In this document: in pieces, positions 8,568 to 16,325 of the stretch
Numbering within the stretch: the first letter of the stretch is position 1
Layout of the letters: every line of letters starts with the position of its first letter
Assembly: GCF_050633145.1 (NCBI RefSeq)
Contig: NZ_JBOEFY010000012.1
Span: 78,431 to 142,430 of the forward strand
Length of the DNA stretch: 64,000 bases
Source: Kordia sp050633145
GTDB taxonomy: Bacteria > Bacteroidota > Bacteroidia > Flavobacteriales > Flavobacteriaceae
Reading direction: 5' to 3'
Translations under genes and position numbers: made by a program
Notes under the pieces: model-generated
Database searches by the model: none
Told to the model about the DNA's origin: nothing
What the model saw: the letters and a program-made list of their open reading frames with translations, nothing else

Positions 8568-11189
8568 ATGCAGAAAAAATACCTAAAATCATTATTGTTA
8601 TTATTAATACTGTTTTGCAGTATTACCTCGTATGCACAAGAAACTACTTTTGATAAAGGAAAGAAATACACTATTGGCGGCATTAAGGTTACTGGATTAA
8701 AAAGTTATAACGAACAAACCGTTATTACGTACACTCAATTACGTGAAGGACAGGAAATTTTAGTTCCCGGAGAAGAAATTAGTGCAGTTATTAAAAAATT
8801 ATGGGGATTAGAGCTTTTTAGCGATATCAACTTTTATATAGAACGTATTGAAGGTGATAAAGTATTCTTAGAGTTAAACATTCAAGAATTACCGACATTG
8901 TCAAATGTGGAAGTTCGTGGTTTAAAAGAAAATAAAGCTGCTACGGTAATCAAAGAAACCGAACTTAAAAAAGGAAAGAAAGTTACCGAAAGTTTCTTAG
9001 CAAACACTAAAAACTACATCCAAAACAAGTATAAAAAACAAGGGTTTTATCGCACGAAAGTAAATATTGTTACTGAGTCAGATACTACAGACAATGCTAA
9101 AAACAACATGAAAGTGATTGTAAATGTTGATCGTGGTAAAAAGATTAAAATCAAAAATATTCGCTTCTCAGGAAACAAGCAATTCAAAGACAAGAAGTTA
9201 CGTAGAGCTATGAAAAATACGAAGGAAAAATTCCTATTCCGTATTTTTAAATCTTCAAAGTTGATTCCTGAAGATTACAAGGAAGATTTAAACTCTATTA
9301 TTGAAAAGTATAAGGAAAATGGTTTCCGTGATGCACGTATTGTAAGCGATTCAATTAGCTGGAATGAAGACAATACTCTAAATATTGATATTGCACTTGA
9401 AGAAGGAAATAAATATTACTTTGGTGATATTACATTTTTAGGAAATACTGTTTACACAGACAGACAGTTAAACAGTTTGTTAGGTATTAAAAAAGGGGAT
9501 ACGTATAATGGAGTATTATTAGAAAAGCGTATTGCTGACGAAACTGATCCTGACGCGCAAGATTTAACAAATCAATACCAAAACAACGGGTATTTATTCT
9601 CAAATATCAACCCTGTTGAGGTTTCAGCAAAAAATGATACTATCAATTTCGAAATTCGTATCATTGAAGGAAAACCAGCATATTTCAACAATATCTCTGT
9701 AGTTGGAAACGAAAAAACAAACGATCACGTTATTTATCGTGAAATCAGAACAAAACCAGGAGAATTATATAGTAAGGACAAAATTATCCGTACCATTCGT
9801 GAATTAGGTCAATTAGGATTCTTTGATGCAGAGCAAATCAAACCAGAAATCAAAAATCCAGACCCAAACAGTGGAACTGTTGATGTTGAATATAGCTTAG
9901 CAGAACGTGGAGGAAGCCAAATAGAACTACAAGGTGGTTATGGTGGTGGAGGTTTCATTGGAACCTTAGGACTATCTTTTAATAACTTCTCTATTCGAAA
10001 CTTATTTAATGGTGATGCATATAAGCCTTTACCAACTGGTGATGGACAAAAATTAGCGTTACGTGCGCAAGCAAGTAGATTTTTCCAAACGTTTAGCTTT
10101 TCATTTACAGAACCATGGTTAGGAGGAAAAAAACCAGTACAGTTTACTTCTTCTTTATCACATACAGTACAATTCTTATTCAATCCGCAAACAAACAGTG
10201 CTGACAAAGACAGACGTTTTTTAATTACAGGATTATCTGTAGGATTGGCAAAACGTTTAGCTGAACCAGATGATTATTTTGTATTATCGCAAGCATTAAG
10301 CTTCCAGCATTACAACTTAAAGAACTATAACACAGGTTTATTTACCTTTGGTGATGGATTCTCAAACAACTTCTCATACACAGTTGCCTTATCGAGAAAT
10401 TCATCGGGTCCAAACCCAATTTACCCAATGCAAGGTTCAGAATTCTCCGTAAGTGCAAAACTTTCCTTACCTTATTCGCTGTTTAATAACGTAGACTATG
10501 GAAATTTAGAAAATCAAGAAGATTTTCAGCTGAAAGATGCAAATGGAAACTTCTTAAATGCAAATGCAGGAGCGCCGGGTGAACCAGCAAATTTAGGTCC
10601 AACATTAGAACCAGGAGAAGTTTCTATAACAGACAGAGGAAAAGTTGATCAAGAAAAATTTAAATGGTTAGAATTTTATAAAATTAAATTTAAAGGTGCT
10701 TGGTACCAAAATGTAGTTGATAAATTAGTCCTAAAAACAGAAGCTAATTTTGGGTTCTTAGGAGCGTATAACAACGATAGAGGAATCATTCCTTTTGAAA
10801 GATTCTTCGTTGGTGGAGACGGATTAGGGAACTTCAGTTTGGACGGTAGAGAGGCAATTGCATTGCGTGGATATCCAAATCAATCACTTTCTAATATAGA
10901 TGGAGGTACTATTTACAATAAATTTTCGTTAGAGTTACGTTATCCGATTACATTAAAGCAAACAGCTTCTATTTATACGTTAGCATTTTTAGAGGCAGGT
11001 GGCTCATTTAATTCGTTTAAAGAATACAGTCCGTTTGACTTAAATCGTTCGGCTGGTGCAGGATTACGTATATTTATGCCTGCATTTGGATTGTTAGGTA
11101 TTGACTTTGGATATGGATTTGATCCAATCCCAGGAACTACGCAACGAAACGGATGGGAAACACACTTTATTATCGGACAGCAATTTTAA
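8568..11189 (+). CDS. bamA: Outer membrane protein assembly factor BamA
   Basis: The central insertase of the BAM complex, which folds beta-barrels into the outer membrane. The start at 8568 gives 873 residues and a clear signal peptide (KSLLLLLILFCSITSYAQ); the earlier in-frame start inside uppS would spoil it. Five POTRA repeats occupy roughly residues 30-430, each with the pattern of a strand, helix and the glycine that precedes the closing strand. The barrel follows, with GGYGGGGFIGTLGLSFNNFSI opening it and FIIGQQF closing it. The loop-6 VRGY-like element appears as ALRGYPNQS near residue 765. It precedes two periplasmic Skp-type chaperone genes, its functional partners. Confidence 0.95.
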   Translation: MQKKYLKSLLLLLILFCSITSYAQETTFDKGKKYTIGGIKVTGLKSYNEQTVITYTQLREGQEILVPGEEISAVIKKLWGLELFSDINFYIERIEGDKVFLELNIQELPTLSNVEVRGLKENKAATVIKETELKKGKKVTESFLANTKNYIQNKYKKQGFYRTKVNIVTESDTTDNAKNNMKVIVNVDRGKKIKIKNIRFSGNKQFKDKKLRRAMKNTKEKFLFRIFKSSKLIPEDYKEDLNSIIEKYKENGFRDARIVSDSISWNEDNTLNIDIALEEGNKYYFGDITFLGNTVYTDRQLNSLLGIKKGDTYNGVLLEKRIADETDPDAQDLTNQYQNNGYLFSNINPVEVSAKNDTINFEIRIIEGKPAYFNNISVVGNEKTNDHVIYREIRTKPGELYSKDKIIRTIRELGQLGFFDAEQIKPEIKNPDPNSGTVDVEYSLAERGGSQIELQGGYGGGGFIGTLGLSFNNFSIRNLFNGDAYKPLPTGDGQKLALRAQASRFFQTFSFSFTEPWLGGKKPVQFTSSLSHTVQFLFNPQTNSADKDRRFLITGLSVGLAKRLAEPDDYFVLSQALSFQHYNLKNYNTGLFTFGDGFSNNFSYTVALSRNSSGPNPIYPMQGSEFSVSAKLSLPYSLFNNVDYGNLENQEDFQLKDANGNFLNANAGAPGEPANLGPTLEPGEVSITDRGKVDQEKFKWLEFYKIKFKGAWYQNVVDKLVLKTEANFGFLGAYNNDRGIIPFERFFVGGDGLGNFSLDGREAIALRGYPNQSLSNIDGGTIYNKFSLELRYPITLKQTASIYTLAFLEAGGSFNSFKEYSPFDLNRSAGAGLRIFMPAFGLLGIDFGYGFDPIPGTTQRNGWETHFIIGQQF

Positions 11190-11236
11190 GTAATTTAAAT
11201 TTTGGCACGATATTTTCTATTAACAAACCGACAGAC

Positions 11237-12121
11237 ATGAAAACTAAAGTTCTTTTTTTATTAACAATGCTTCTCACATTATCTACCGTAAACGCACAAC
11301 GTGTAAATGGTGCAAGAGTTGGCTATATTGATATGGAATACATTTTAGAAAACGTAACAGCATATCAAGAAGCAAACACACAGTTAGAAGCAAAAGCACA
11401 ACGCTGGAAAAACGAAATTCAAAAGAAGCAAAACGCAATAGATCAAATGAAAAAAAATCTAAGTGCGGAACGTGTTTTGCTAACCAAAGAATTGGTTGAC
11501 GAGCGTGAAGAAGAAATAGAAATCTTAGAACAAGAATTACAAACATACCAACAAGATCGTTTTGGTCCTTTTGGAAGTTTAATGGCACAACGTCAAAATA
11601 TGGTAAAACCTATTCAAGACCAAGTGTTAACCGCAGTTCAAGATATCGCAAAAAAGAAACGTTACGATTTTGTGTTTGACAAATCAGCTGATGTAGTAAT
11701 GCTTTTCTCTGCAAAGAAGTTTGACATAAGTGATCAAGTGTTACGTGTGATCAATAGAGATGAAAAACGTAAAGGTAAAGAAGAGAAAATCAGGAAAAAG
11801 AACGAGAAATCTAAATTTGAAGATAAAGATTCTGAGCCTAATCCTGAAGTAGAAGCAAAAAAACAAGCCGCGGCAGAAAAGAAAGCTGAACGTCAAAAAA
11901 TATTAGACGAGCGTAAAAAGAAACGTTTGGAAGAACGTGAAGCTAAGAAAAAAGCGTACGAAGAAAAACGTAAAAAGCTCATCGAAGCACGTGAAGCAAA
12001 AAAGAAAGCTGCTGAAGAAAAGCGTAAAAAACGAGAAGAAGAACGCAAAAAGAAGCAGGAAGAGAAAAAGAAAGAAAACGAAGAAAACGGCGAAAGCGGT
12101 GGTGCCGGTGACGGAAAATAA
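11237..12121 (+). CDS. OmpH/Skp-family periplasmic chaperone with long charged tail
   Basis: Skp-type chaperones hold unfolded outer membrane proteins in the periplasm. The start at 11237 yields 294 residues with a signal peptide ending VNAQ. The OmpH body (RVGYIDMEYILENVTAYQEAN to KRYDFVFDKSADVVMLFS) spans about residues 30-165 and is coiled-coil rich. Beyond it lies a roughly 120-residue tail made almost wholly of Lys, Glu, Arg and Ala, ending in a Gly-rich stretch. Standard Skp is about 160 residues, so the tail nearly doubles it. The tail has coiled-coil or single-helix character. It lies 47 nt after bamA. Confidence 0.9.
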   Translation: MKTKVLFLLTMLLTLSTVNAQRVNGARVGYIDMEYILENVTAYQEANTQLEAKAQRWKNEIQKKQNAIDQMKKNLSAERVLLTKELVDEREEEIEILEQELQTYQQDRFGPFGSLMAQRQNMVKPIQDQVLTAVQDIAKKKRYDFVFDKSADVVMLFSAKKFDISDQVLRVINRDEKRKGKEEKIRKKNEKSKFEDKDSEPNPEVEAKKQAAAEKKAERQKILDERKKKRLEEREAKKKAYEEKRKKLIEAREAKKKAAEEKRKKREEERKKKQEEKKKENEENGESGGAGDGK

Positions 12122-12165
12122 CAACAATTAATATAAATAACACTTAAAGTAAATAATTGAAAATC

Positions 12166-12678
12166 ATGAAACAAATGAAAAAGCTAGTTGCAATTGCAGT
12201 ACTATTTTTCGGAATGGTAAGTTTTACAAATGCACAGACAAAGGTTGCTCACATTAATACGCAACAATTGATTAGCGCAATGCCGGAAATGAAAGAAGCT
12301 AAGGATGAGTTTGACAAATTACAACAATCATTAGGTGCAGATATTCAAGCTTCTGTAACCGAATACAGAAATAAATTAACTCAGTACACAAATGAAGCTC
12401 CTGGAAAAACAGATGCTGAAAATGATTCTAGAAAGAAAGAATTAGCAGAATTAGAAACACGTATCCAAGAAGCTCAAGCTGCTGCTCAAAAAACAGCAGA
12501 ACAAAAATATATTGACTTAACAAAGCCTATTCAAGAAAAAGCATTGGCTGCAATTCAAAAAGTAGCAAGAGCACAAGGATTTGCCTATGTACTTGATGAA
12601 ACACCAGGTTCAGGTTTATTACTTGCTGACGGAACTAACTTAATGGATTCTGTTAAGAAAGAATTAGGTATCAAGTAA
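12166..12678 (+). CDS. OmpH/Skp-family periplasmic chaperone
   Basis: A second Skp paralogue, 170 residues with a signal peptide (KKLVAIAVLFFGMVSFTNAQ). The body starts TKVAHINTQQLISAMPEMKEA, the usual OmpH opening, passes through a long alpha-helical hairpin rich in Glu and Lys, and closes with ARAQGFAYVLDETPGSG. Unlike the upstream copy it has the normal length and no charged tail. ATG at 12166 is preferred; a second ATG lies 9 nt downstream. A strong terminator directly after it closes the nadK-to-ompH series. Confidence 0.9.
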   Translation: MKQMKKLVAIAVLFFGMVSFTNAQTKVAHINTQQLISAMPEMKEAKDEFDKLQQSLGADIQASVTEYRNKLTQYTNEAPGKTDAENDSRKKELAELETRIQEAQAAAQKTAEQKYIDLTKPIQEKALAAIQKVARAQGFAYVLDETPGSGLLLADGTNLMDSVKKELGIK

Positions 12679-12701
12679 AAAACTACTTTAGAATACCCTA
12701 T

Positions 12702-12733
12702 AAAAAAAACCGCCCTAATAGGCGGTTTTTTTA
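12702..12733. terminator. Bidirectional terminator between ompH and the LRR-like gene
   Basis: A stem ACCGCC/GGCGGT with loop CTAATA is flanked by an A run on one side and a T run on the other. It can serve both converging genes. Confidence 0.9.
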
Positions 12734-12743
12734 TGCTTCAATT

Positions 12744-13898
12744 TTAATAATATGATATCTTCTCCCAAATTCCATTTTCTTTATACAAATGATATCCAAC
12801 ACCAGCCAGCATAATATGCGGCGTTTTATACATGATGTCTGTACTTGGCAATACTAATTTTGAACAATTTCGAACTTCTAAAAACTTTAAGTTATCTAAG
12901 TAAAATAACGAATCTATAGAAGTTAAATTGCTAGCTCCATTGATTCCTATTTTAGAAACAACATCAGTTCTCCAATCGGCATGAATTGTTTGTATTCCAT
13001 TACAATTTCTCAATTCTAAATGATCAATAGAATTAAAAGAAAAAACCCAAGAAATATCTGTTAAACCAGTTACATCATTTAAGTACAACCTTTCTAAGGA
13101 AAGCTCTGGAAAAGTATTTTTCACTGAATCAAGTTCGATATCATATAACTTCAAAAATTTTAAATTGGTATATTTTTTAAGATGTTTCAAACTTTTAATT
13201 TTTGTGGTATGATCGTGCAATGCCCAACTATTAATTTCTAAATATTGAATCGATTTTGGCAAATATGAAGGCACTTCTGTCAAACTATAAATGTTCGCCA
13301 AAATCAATTTCTCTAGTTTAGAAAGTCGCTTCACATTATTCAGATAGTTTTTAGCATCCTTTTTTCGAAATGTTATTCCGTGATCAATTTCTAATTCCTT
13401 AATACTGTTTTTTCTATGAAACTTTGGAAAACGAGTCAAATTTGGCGTACCGCGAATCTTTATCTTCTCTATCGTATTACAATCTGAAAAAGCGTCTAAG
13501 TTTTCTAAATTTTTCGCATCCATGACAAACAAAGATTGCAAAGAATCAAATTGAAACTTCTTATTTGTGAAATGTTTTCTTTTGCTATAAAGAATATTCA
13601 AATGTTTTAAATTCGGAAAATAAAGATCAAGTTTTGATAAATCTGCAGATGTACCAATCGTAAGAGATTCTGTATGTATAAAATCTTTAAACTCCACTGG
13701 AATTTCAGAAAGCGCAATATCTATACGAAGATTTCTATGCTTTTTTAACATTGCTATCCGCGATAGATTTGTGGTACTATCAATAATAGTAATATCTCCC
13801 ATTCCATCATTCAAATTCACATAACGCGGTCCTGGTTGTGCTTTTAAAAATAATGCAACAAAGAAACATCCCAACAAAAAAAAGTAACGTTGACTCAT
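12744..13898 (-). CDS. Secreted leucine-rich-repeat-like protein
   Basis: A 384-residue exported protein with signal peptide (RYFFLLGCFFVALFLKAQ). The rest is a chain of irregular leucine-rich units of about 21-25 residues, such as LEKLILANIYSLTEVP, IQYLEINSW and IDHLELRNCNGIQTI, which would build a solenoid. No sorting domain is seen at the C-terminus. Proteins of this kind usually bind other proteins or glycans at the surface, but no specific partner can be named. It stands alone, converging on the ompH gene and divergent from murI. Confidence 0.75.
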   Translation of the reverse strand: MSQRYFFLLGCFFVALFLKAQPGPRYVNLNDGMGDITIIDSTTNLSRIAMLKKHRNLRIDIALSEIPVEFKDFIHTESLTIGTSADLSKLDLYFPNLKHLNILYSKRKHFTNKKFQFDSLQSLFVMDAKNLENLDAFSDCNTIEKIKIRGTPNLTRFPKFHRKNSIKELEIDHGITFRKKDAKNYLNNVKRLSKLEKLILANIYSLTEVPSYLPKSIQYLEINSWALHDHTTKIKSLKHLKKYTNLKFLKLYDIELDSVKNTFPELSLERLYLNDVTGLTDISWVFSFNSIDHLELRNCNGIQTIHADWRTDVVSKIGINGASNLTSIDSLFYLDNLKFLEVRNCSKLVLPSTDIMYKTPHIMLAGVGYHLYKENGIWEKISYY

Positions 13899-14121
13899 AA
13901 TTCATATTTTGCTTGCAAAATACAGCGTCATTTCCTCTTAGAAAACAACCAATGAGTCAACACTACTTTTTGATGAGGTTGTAATCAAAAAAAAGCTACA
14001 CATATCGCTTTAAGTACTATTGTTCGTGAGATATTGTGTTTATTTCACGATTTTATCAAAAATTATAGCTACAATTATAAATCATTTAGACAACGCTATT
14101 TTTTTACTTATTTTTACAACT

Positions 14122-14901
14122 ATGAGCAATTCCTCTATTGGTATTTTTGATTCTGGTGTTGGCGGCACTTCGATTTGGCGAGAGATTCACAAACTCCTGC
14201 CACACGAAAACACAATTTATTTAGCCGATAGTAAAAATGCACCTTACGGACCAAAGGGAAAGGAAAAAATTACAGAACTTAGCATTAAGAATACCGATTT
14301 ACTACTCCAGAAAGGTTGTAAACTTATTGTGGTAGCTTGCAATACTGCAACTACGAACTCGATTCGCTATTTACGTGAAAATTATGATGTTCCATTTATT
14401 GGAATCGAACCAGCTATTAAACCTGCCGCTTTACAGACGAAATCCAACACGATCGGCATTTTAGCAACCAAAGGAACACTCTCAAGCGAATTGTTCCATA
14501 AAACAACCGATTTGTACGCTAGTGGCGTTAATGTCATCGAACAAGTTGGTGAAGGTTTGGTACCTTTAATAGAAAACGGAGCAATTGATTCTCCAGAAAT
14601 GGAAAAACTACTAAAACAGTACTTAGCACCAATGATTGCCGAAAATATTGATTATTTGGTATTAGGTTGTAGTCACTATCCCTATTTAATTCCGAAGTTA
14701 CAAACGCTGCTTCCCAAACATGTAACTATTATTGATTCAGGAATTGCTGTTGCCAAACAAACACAAGCCATTTTAGCACAACATAAATTATGCGCATCAA
14801 ATACAAATGTTGGAGATTGCATTTTTTATAGCAATGGAAAACCTGAAATTTTAAGAGATATTTTGAAAGATGATTTTACGGTTGAAGCTCTCAATTTTTA
14901 A
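14122..14901 (+). CDS. murI: Glutamate racemase
   Basis: Supplies D-glutamate for peptidoglycan. With the ATG at 14122 the protein has 259 residues and opens SSIGIFDSGVGGTSIWREI, the family N-terminus. The two catalytic cysteines are visible in VACNTATT (Cys73) and LGCSHYPYL (about Cys183), and Asp10 and the ENxPxG-like NAPYGPKG are present. An in-frame start at 14020 would add 34 hydrophobic residues without family counterpart and is rejected. Its stop codon overlaps the stop of the converging carbonic anhydrase gene (shared TTAA). Confidence 0.95.
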   Translation: MSNSSIGIFDSGVGGTSIWREIHKLLPHENTIYLADSKNAPYGPKGKEKITELSIKNTDLLLQKGCKLIVVACNTATTNSIRYLRENYDVPFIGIEPAIKPAALQTKSNTIGILATKGTLSSELFHKTTDLYASGVNVIEQVGEGLVPLIENGAIDSPEMEKLLKQYLAPMIAENIDYLVLGCSHYPYLIPKLQTLLPKHVTIIDSGIAVAKQTQAILAQHKLCASNTNVGDCIFYSNGKPEILRDILKDDFTVEALNF

Positions 14902-15425
14902 TCGTCAGATTCATCTTCTTTAAACCAACTCGAATACTCCACATAATTATCCGCAATACGATTGATTTCTCCAGAGATTAATTCATTGCTAATATCTTTT
15001 ACTTTCTTGGCAGGAACACCAGCATAAATACTTCCCGATTTTACATGCGTGTTTTTAGTCACTACAGCGCCAGCCGCAATGATACTGTTACTTTCCACAA
15101 TACAATCATCCATAACAATACTTCCCATTCCTATCAATACATTATCGTGAATAGTGCAACCATGTACAATTGCGTTATGTCCTATAGAAACATTATTCCC
15201 AATAGTTGTTGGTGATTTTTGAAAAGTAGCGTGAATTACAGCGCCATCTTGCACATTCACTTTATTACCCATTTTTATATAATGCACGTCTCCGCGAATG
15301 ACCGCATTGAACCATACACTACATTGATTCCCCATGGTTACTTCGCCTACAATAGTAGCATTTTCAGCAATAAAACAATCGTTTCCAATTTGCGGGTGTT
15401 TTCCGTTTACAGGTTTTAGAATCAT
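14898..15425 (-). CDS. Gamma-class carbonic anhydrase-like hexapeptide protein
   Basis: A 175-residue left-handed beta-helix protein with repeated hexapeptide units (IGNDCFIAENATIVGEV, SVWFNAVIRGDV, IGHNAIVHGC). The zinc-binding histidines of the gamma carbonic anhydrase/YrdA/PaaY group are present in VIHATF and IGHNAIVHG. These trimeric proteins hydrate CO2 or have unassigned roles; activity cannot be predicted from motifs alone. It converges on murI with overlapping stop codons and is followed by no obvious terminator. Confidence 0.88.
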   Translation of the reverse strand: MILKPVNGKHPQIGNDCFIAENATIVGEVTMGNQCSVWFNAVIRGDVHYIKMGNKVNVQDGAVIHATFQKSPTTIGNNVSIGHNAIVHGCTIHDNVLIGMGSIVMDDCIVESNSIIAAGAVVTKNTHVKSGSIYAGVPAKKVKDISNELISGEINRIADNYVEYSSWFKEDESDD

Positions 15426-15490
15426 GGTTTTTGGGTATTTGGTGTTGGGTGTTGGGTCGCTGCGCTTTTGGTTGTTTGTTAATAAGAAAC

Positions 15491-15522
15491 AGATTACTTC
15501 GTCGAAACTCCTCGCAATGACG
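15491..15522 (-). repeat. Interspersed repeat fragment (cgtcattgcgagga type)
   Basis: Read on the minus strand the segment begins CGTCATTGCGAGGAG and ends GAAGTAATCT. I recognise this as a short intergenic repeat type common in Bacteroidota and other bacteria. Only one copy is visible here, so assignment rests on memory of the motif. Confidence 0.5.
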
Positions 15523-15533
15523 TTTCAAACATT

Positions 15534-15590
15534 TTCAAATTCAAATTCAAATTCAAATTCAAGTTCAAATTCAAGTTCAAGTTCAAGTTC
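15534..15590. repeat. Hexanucleotide tandem repeat, TTCAAA/TTCAAG
   Basis: Nine and a half head-to-tail 6-bp units occupy the gap after the LytTR regulator gene. The first units are TTCAAA, then they switch to TTCAAG. It ends just past the regulator's stop codon and is non-coding on both strands as annotated. Confidence 0.9.
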
Positions 15591-15593
15591 ATA

Positions 15594-16325
15594 CTACTTA
15601 AAATACGACAGCAAATTCGCTTTTTTTGTTGAAGAAACCAAGACTTCTTTTCCATTACTTAAAACTACACTTCCGCCCTTTCCTTTTCGGTATTTTACAA
15701 CTTCATTGACATTGACTAAGTACGATTTGTGTACACGTGCAAACGGATATTTACTCAATGCTTCTTCAAAGTATTTCAACGTTTTGCTCACTACAATTTT
15801 AGAATCGTTGATATAGATTTCCGTATAGTTATCGTCTGCTTTGCAATATACTATTTCAGCCACATTCAATACTTCAAAACCATCTTGTTGCGGAATGGTT
15901 ATTTTCCCATTGATGGTTTCAATATTGGTTGTCAATACCGCATCTTCCATGCGCTCTTCTTTACTTTTAACAGCAACCACATGATCGACAGCTTTGATAA
16001 GCTCATCAATAGAAATTGGTTTTAGCAAATAGTACGATGCATGACTGTTTAATGCTTCTATTGCATAATGATCGTAGGCCGTTACAAAAATGGTTTCAAA
16101 CGAGCGATCACCAACTTTTTCTAATAAGTCAAACGCATTTCCAAAAGGCATTTCAACATCTAAAAACACCAAATCCAATTCATTATTTCGAATTAAAATA
16201 AGTGCATCTTCAATATTAGAAGCTTCTCCGATTACATTTACATTCGGGCAGTATTTTGCAACATATTTTTTTAGAATTTCTCTGCTAATTTCTTCGTCTT
16301 CTACAATAATTGTTTGTAATTGCAT
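15594..16325 (-). CDS. LytTR-family response regulator
   Basis: A 243-residue two-component regulator. The receiver domain (1-125) has the acidic pair ED at 10-11, phosphoacceptor Asp56 in VFLDVEMP, and Lys in YYLLKPI. The C-terminal LytTR DNA-binding domain (about 140-243) shows VYCKADDNYTEIYI, FARVHKSYLVNVN and GKEVLVSSTKK. The ATG directly abuts the stop codon of the upstream histidine kinase gene, so both proteins are made from one message and act as a pair. LytTR proteins bind direct repeats about 21 bp apart; targets of this one are not evident here. Confidence 0.93.
   Translation of the reverse strand: MQLQTIIVEDEEISREILKKYVAKYCPNVNVIGEASNIEDALILIRNNELDLVFLDVEMPFGNAFDLLEKVGDRSFETIFVTAYDHYAIEALNSHASYYLLKPISIDELIKAVDHVVAVKSKEERMEDAVLTTNIETINGKITIPQQDGFEVLNVAEIVYCKADDNYTEIYINDSKIVVSKTLKYFEEALSKYPFARVHKSYLVNVNEVVKYRKGKGGSVVLSNGKEVLVSSTKKANLLSYFK

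Noticed and set aside
11893..12174. Phe/Ser-rich frames antisense to the first ompH gene
   Set aside because: They are mirror images of the Lys/Glu-rich tail and appear in two frames. This is a composition artefact.
15334..15816. A 160-codon plus-strand frame spanning the hexanucleotide repeat
   Set aside because: It overlaps two genes on the other strand and owes its Ser/Asn run to the tandem repeat.
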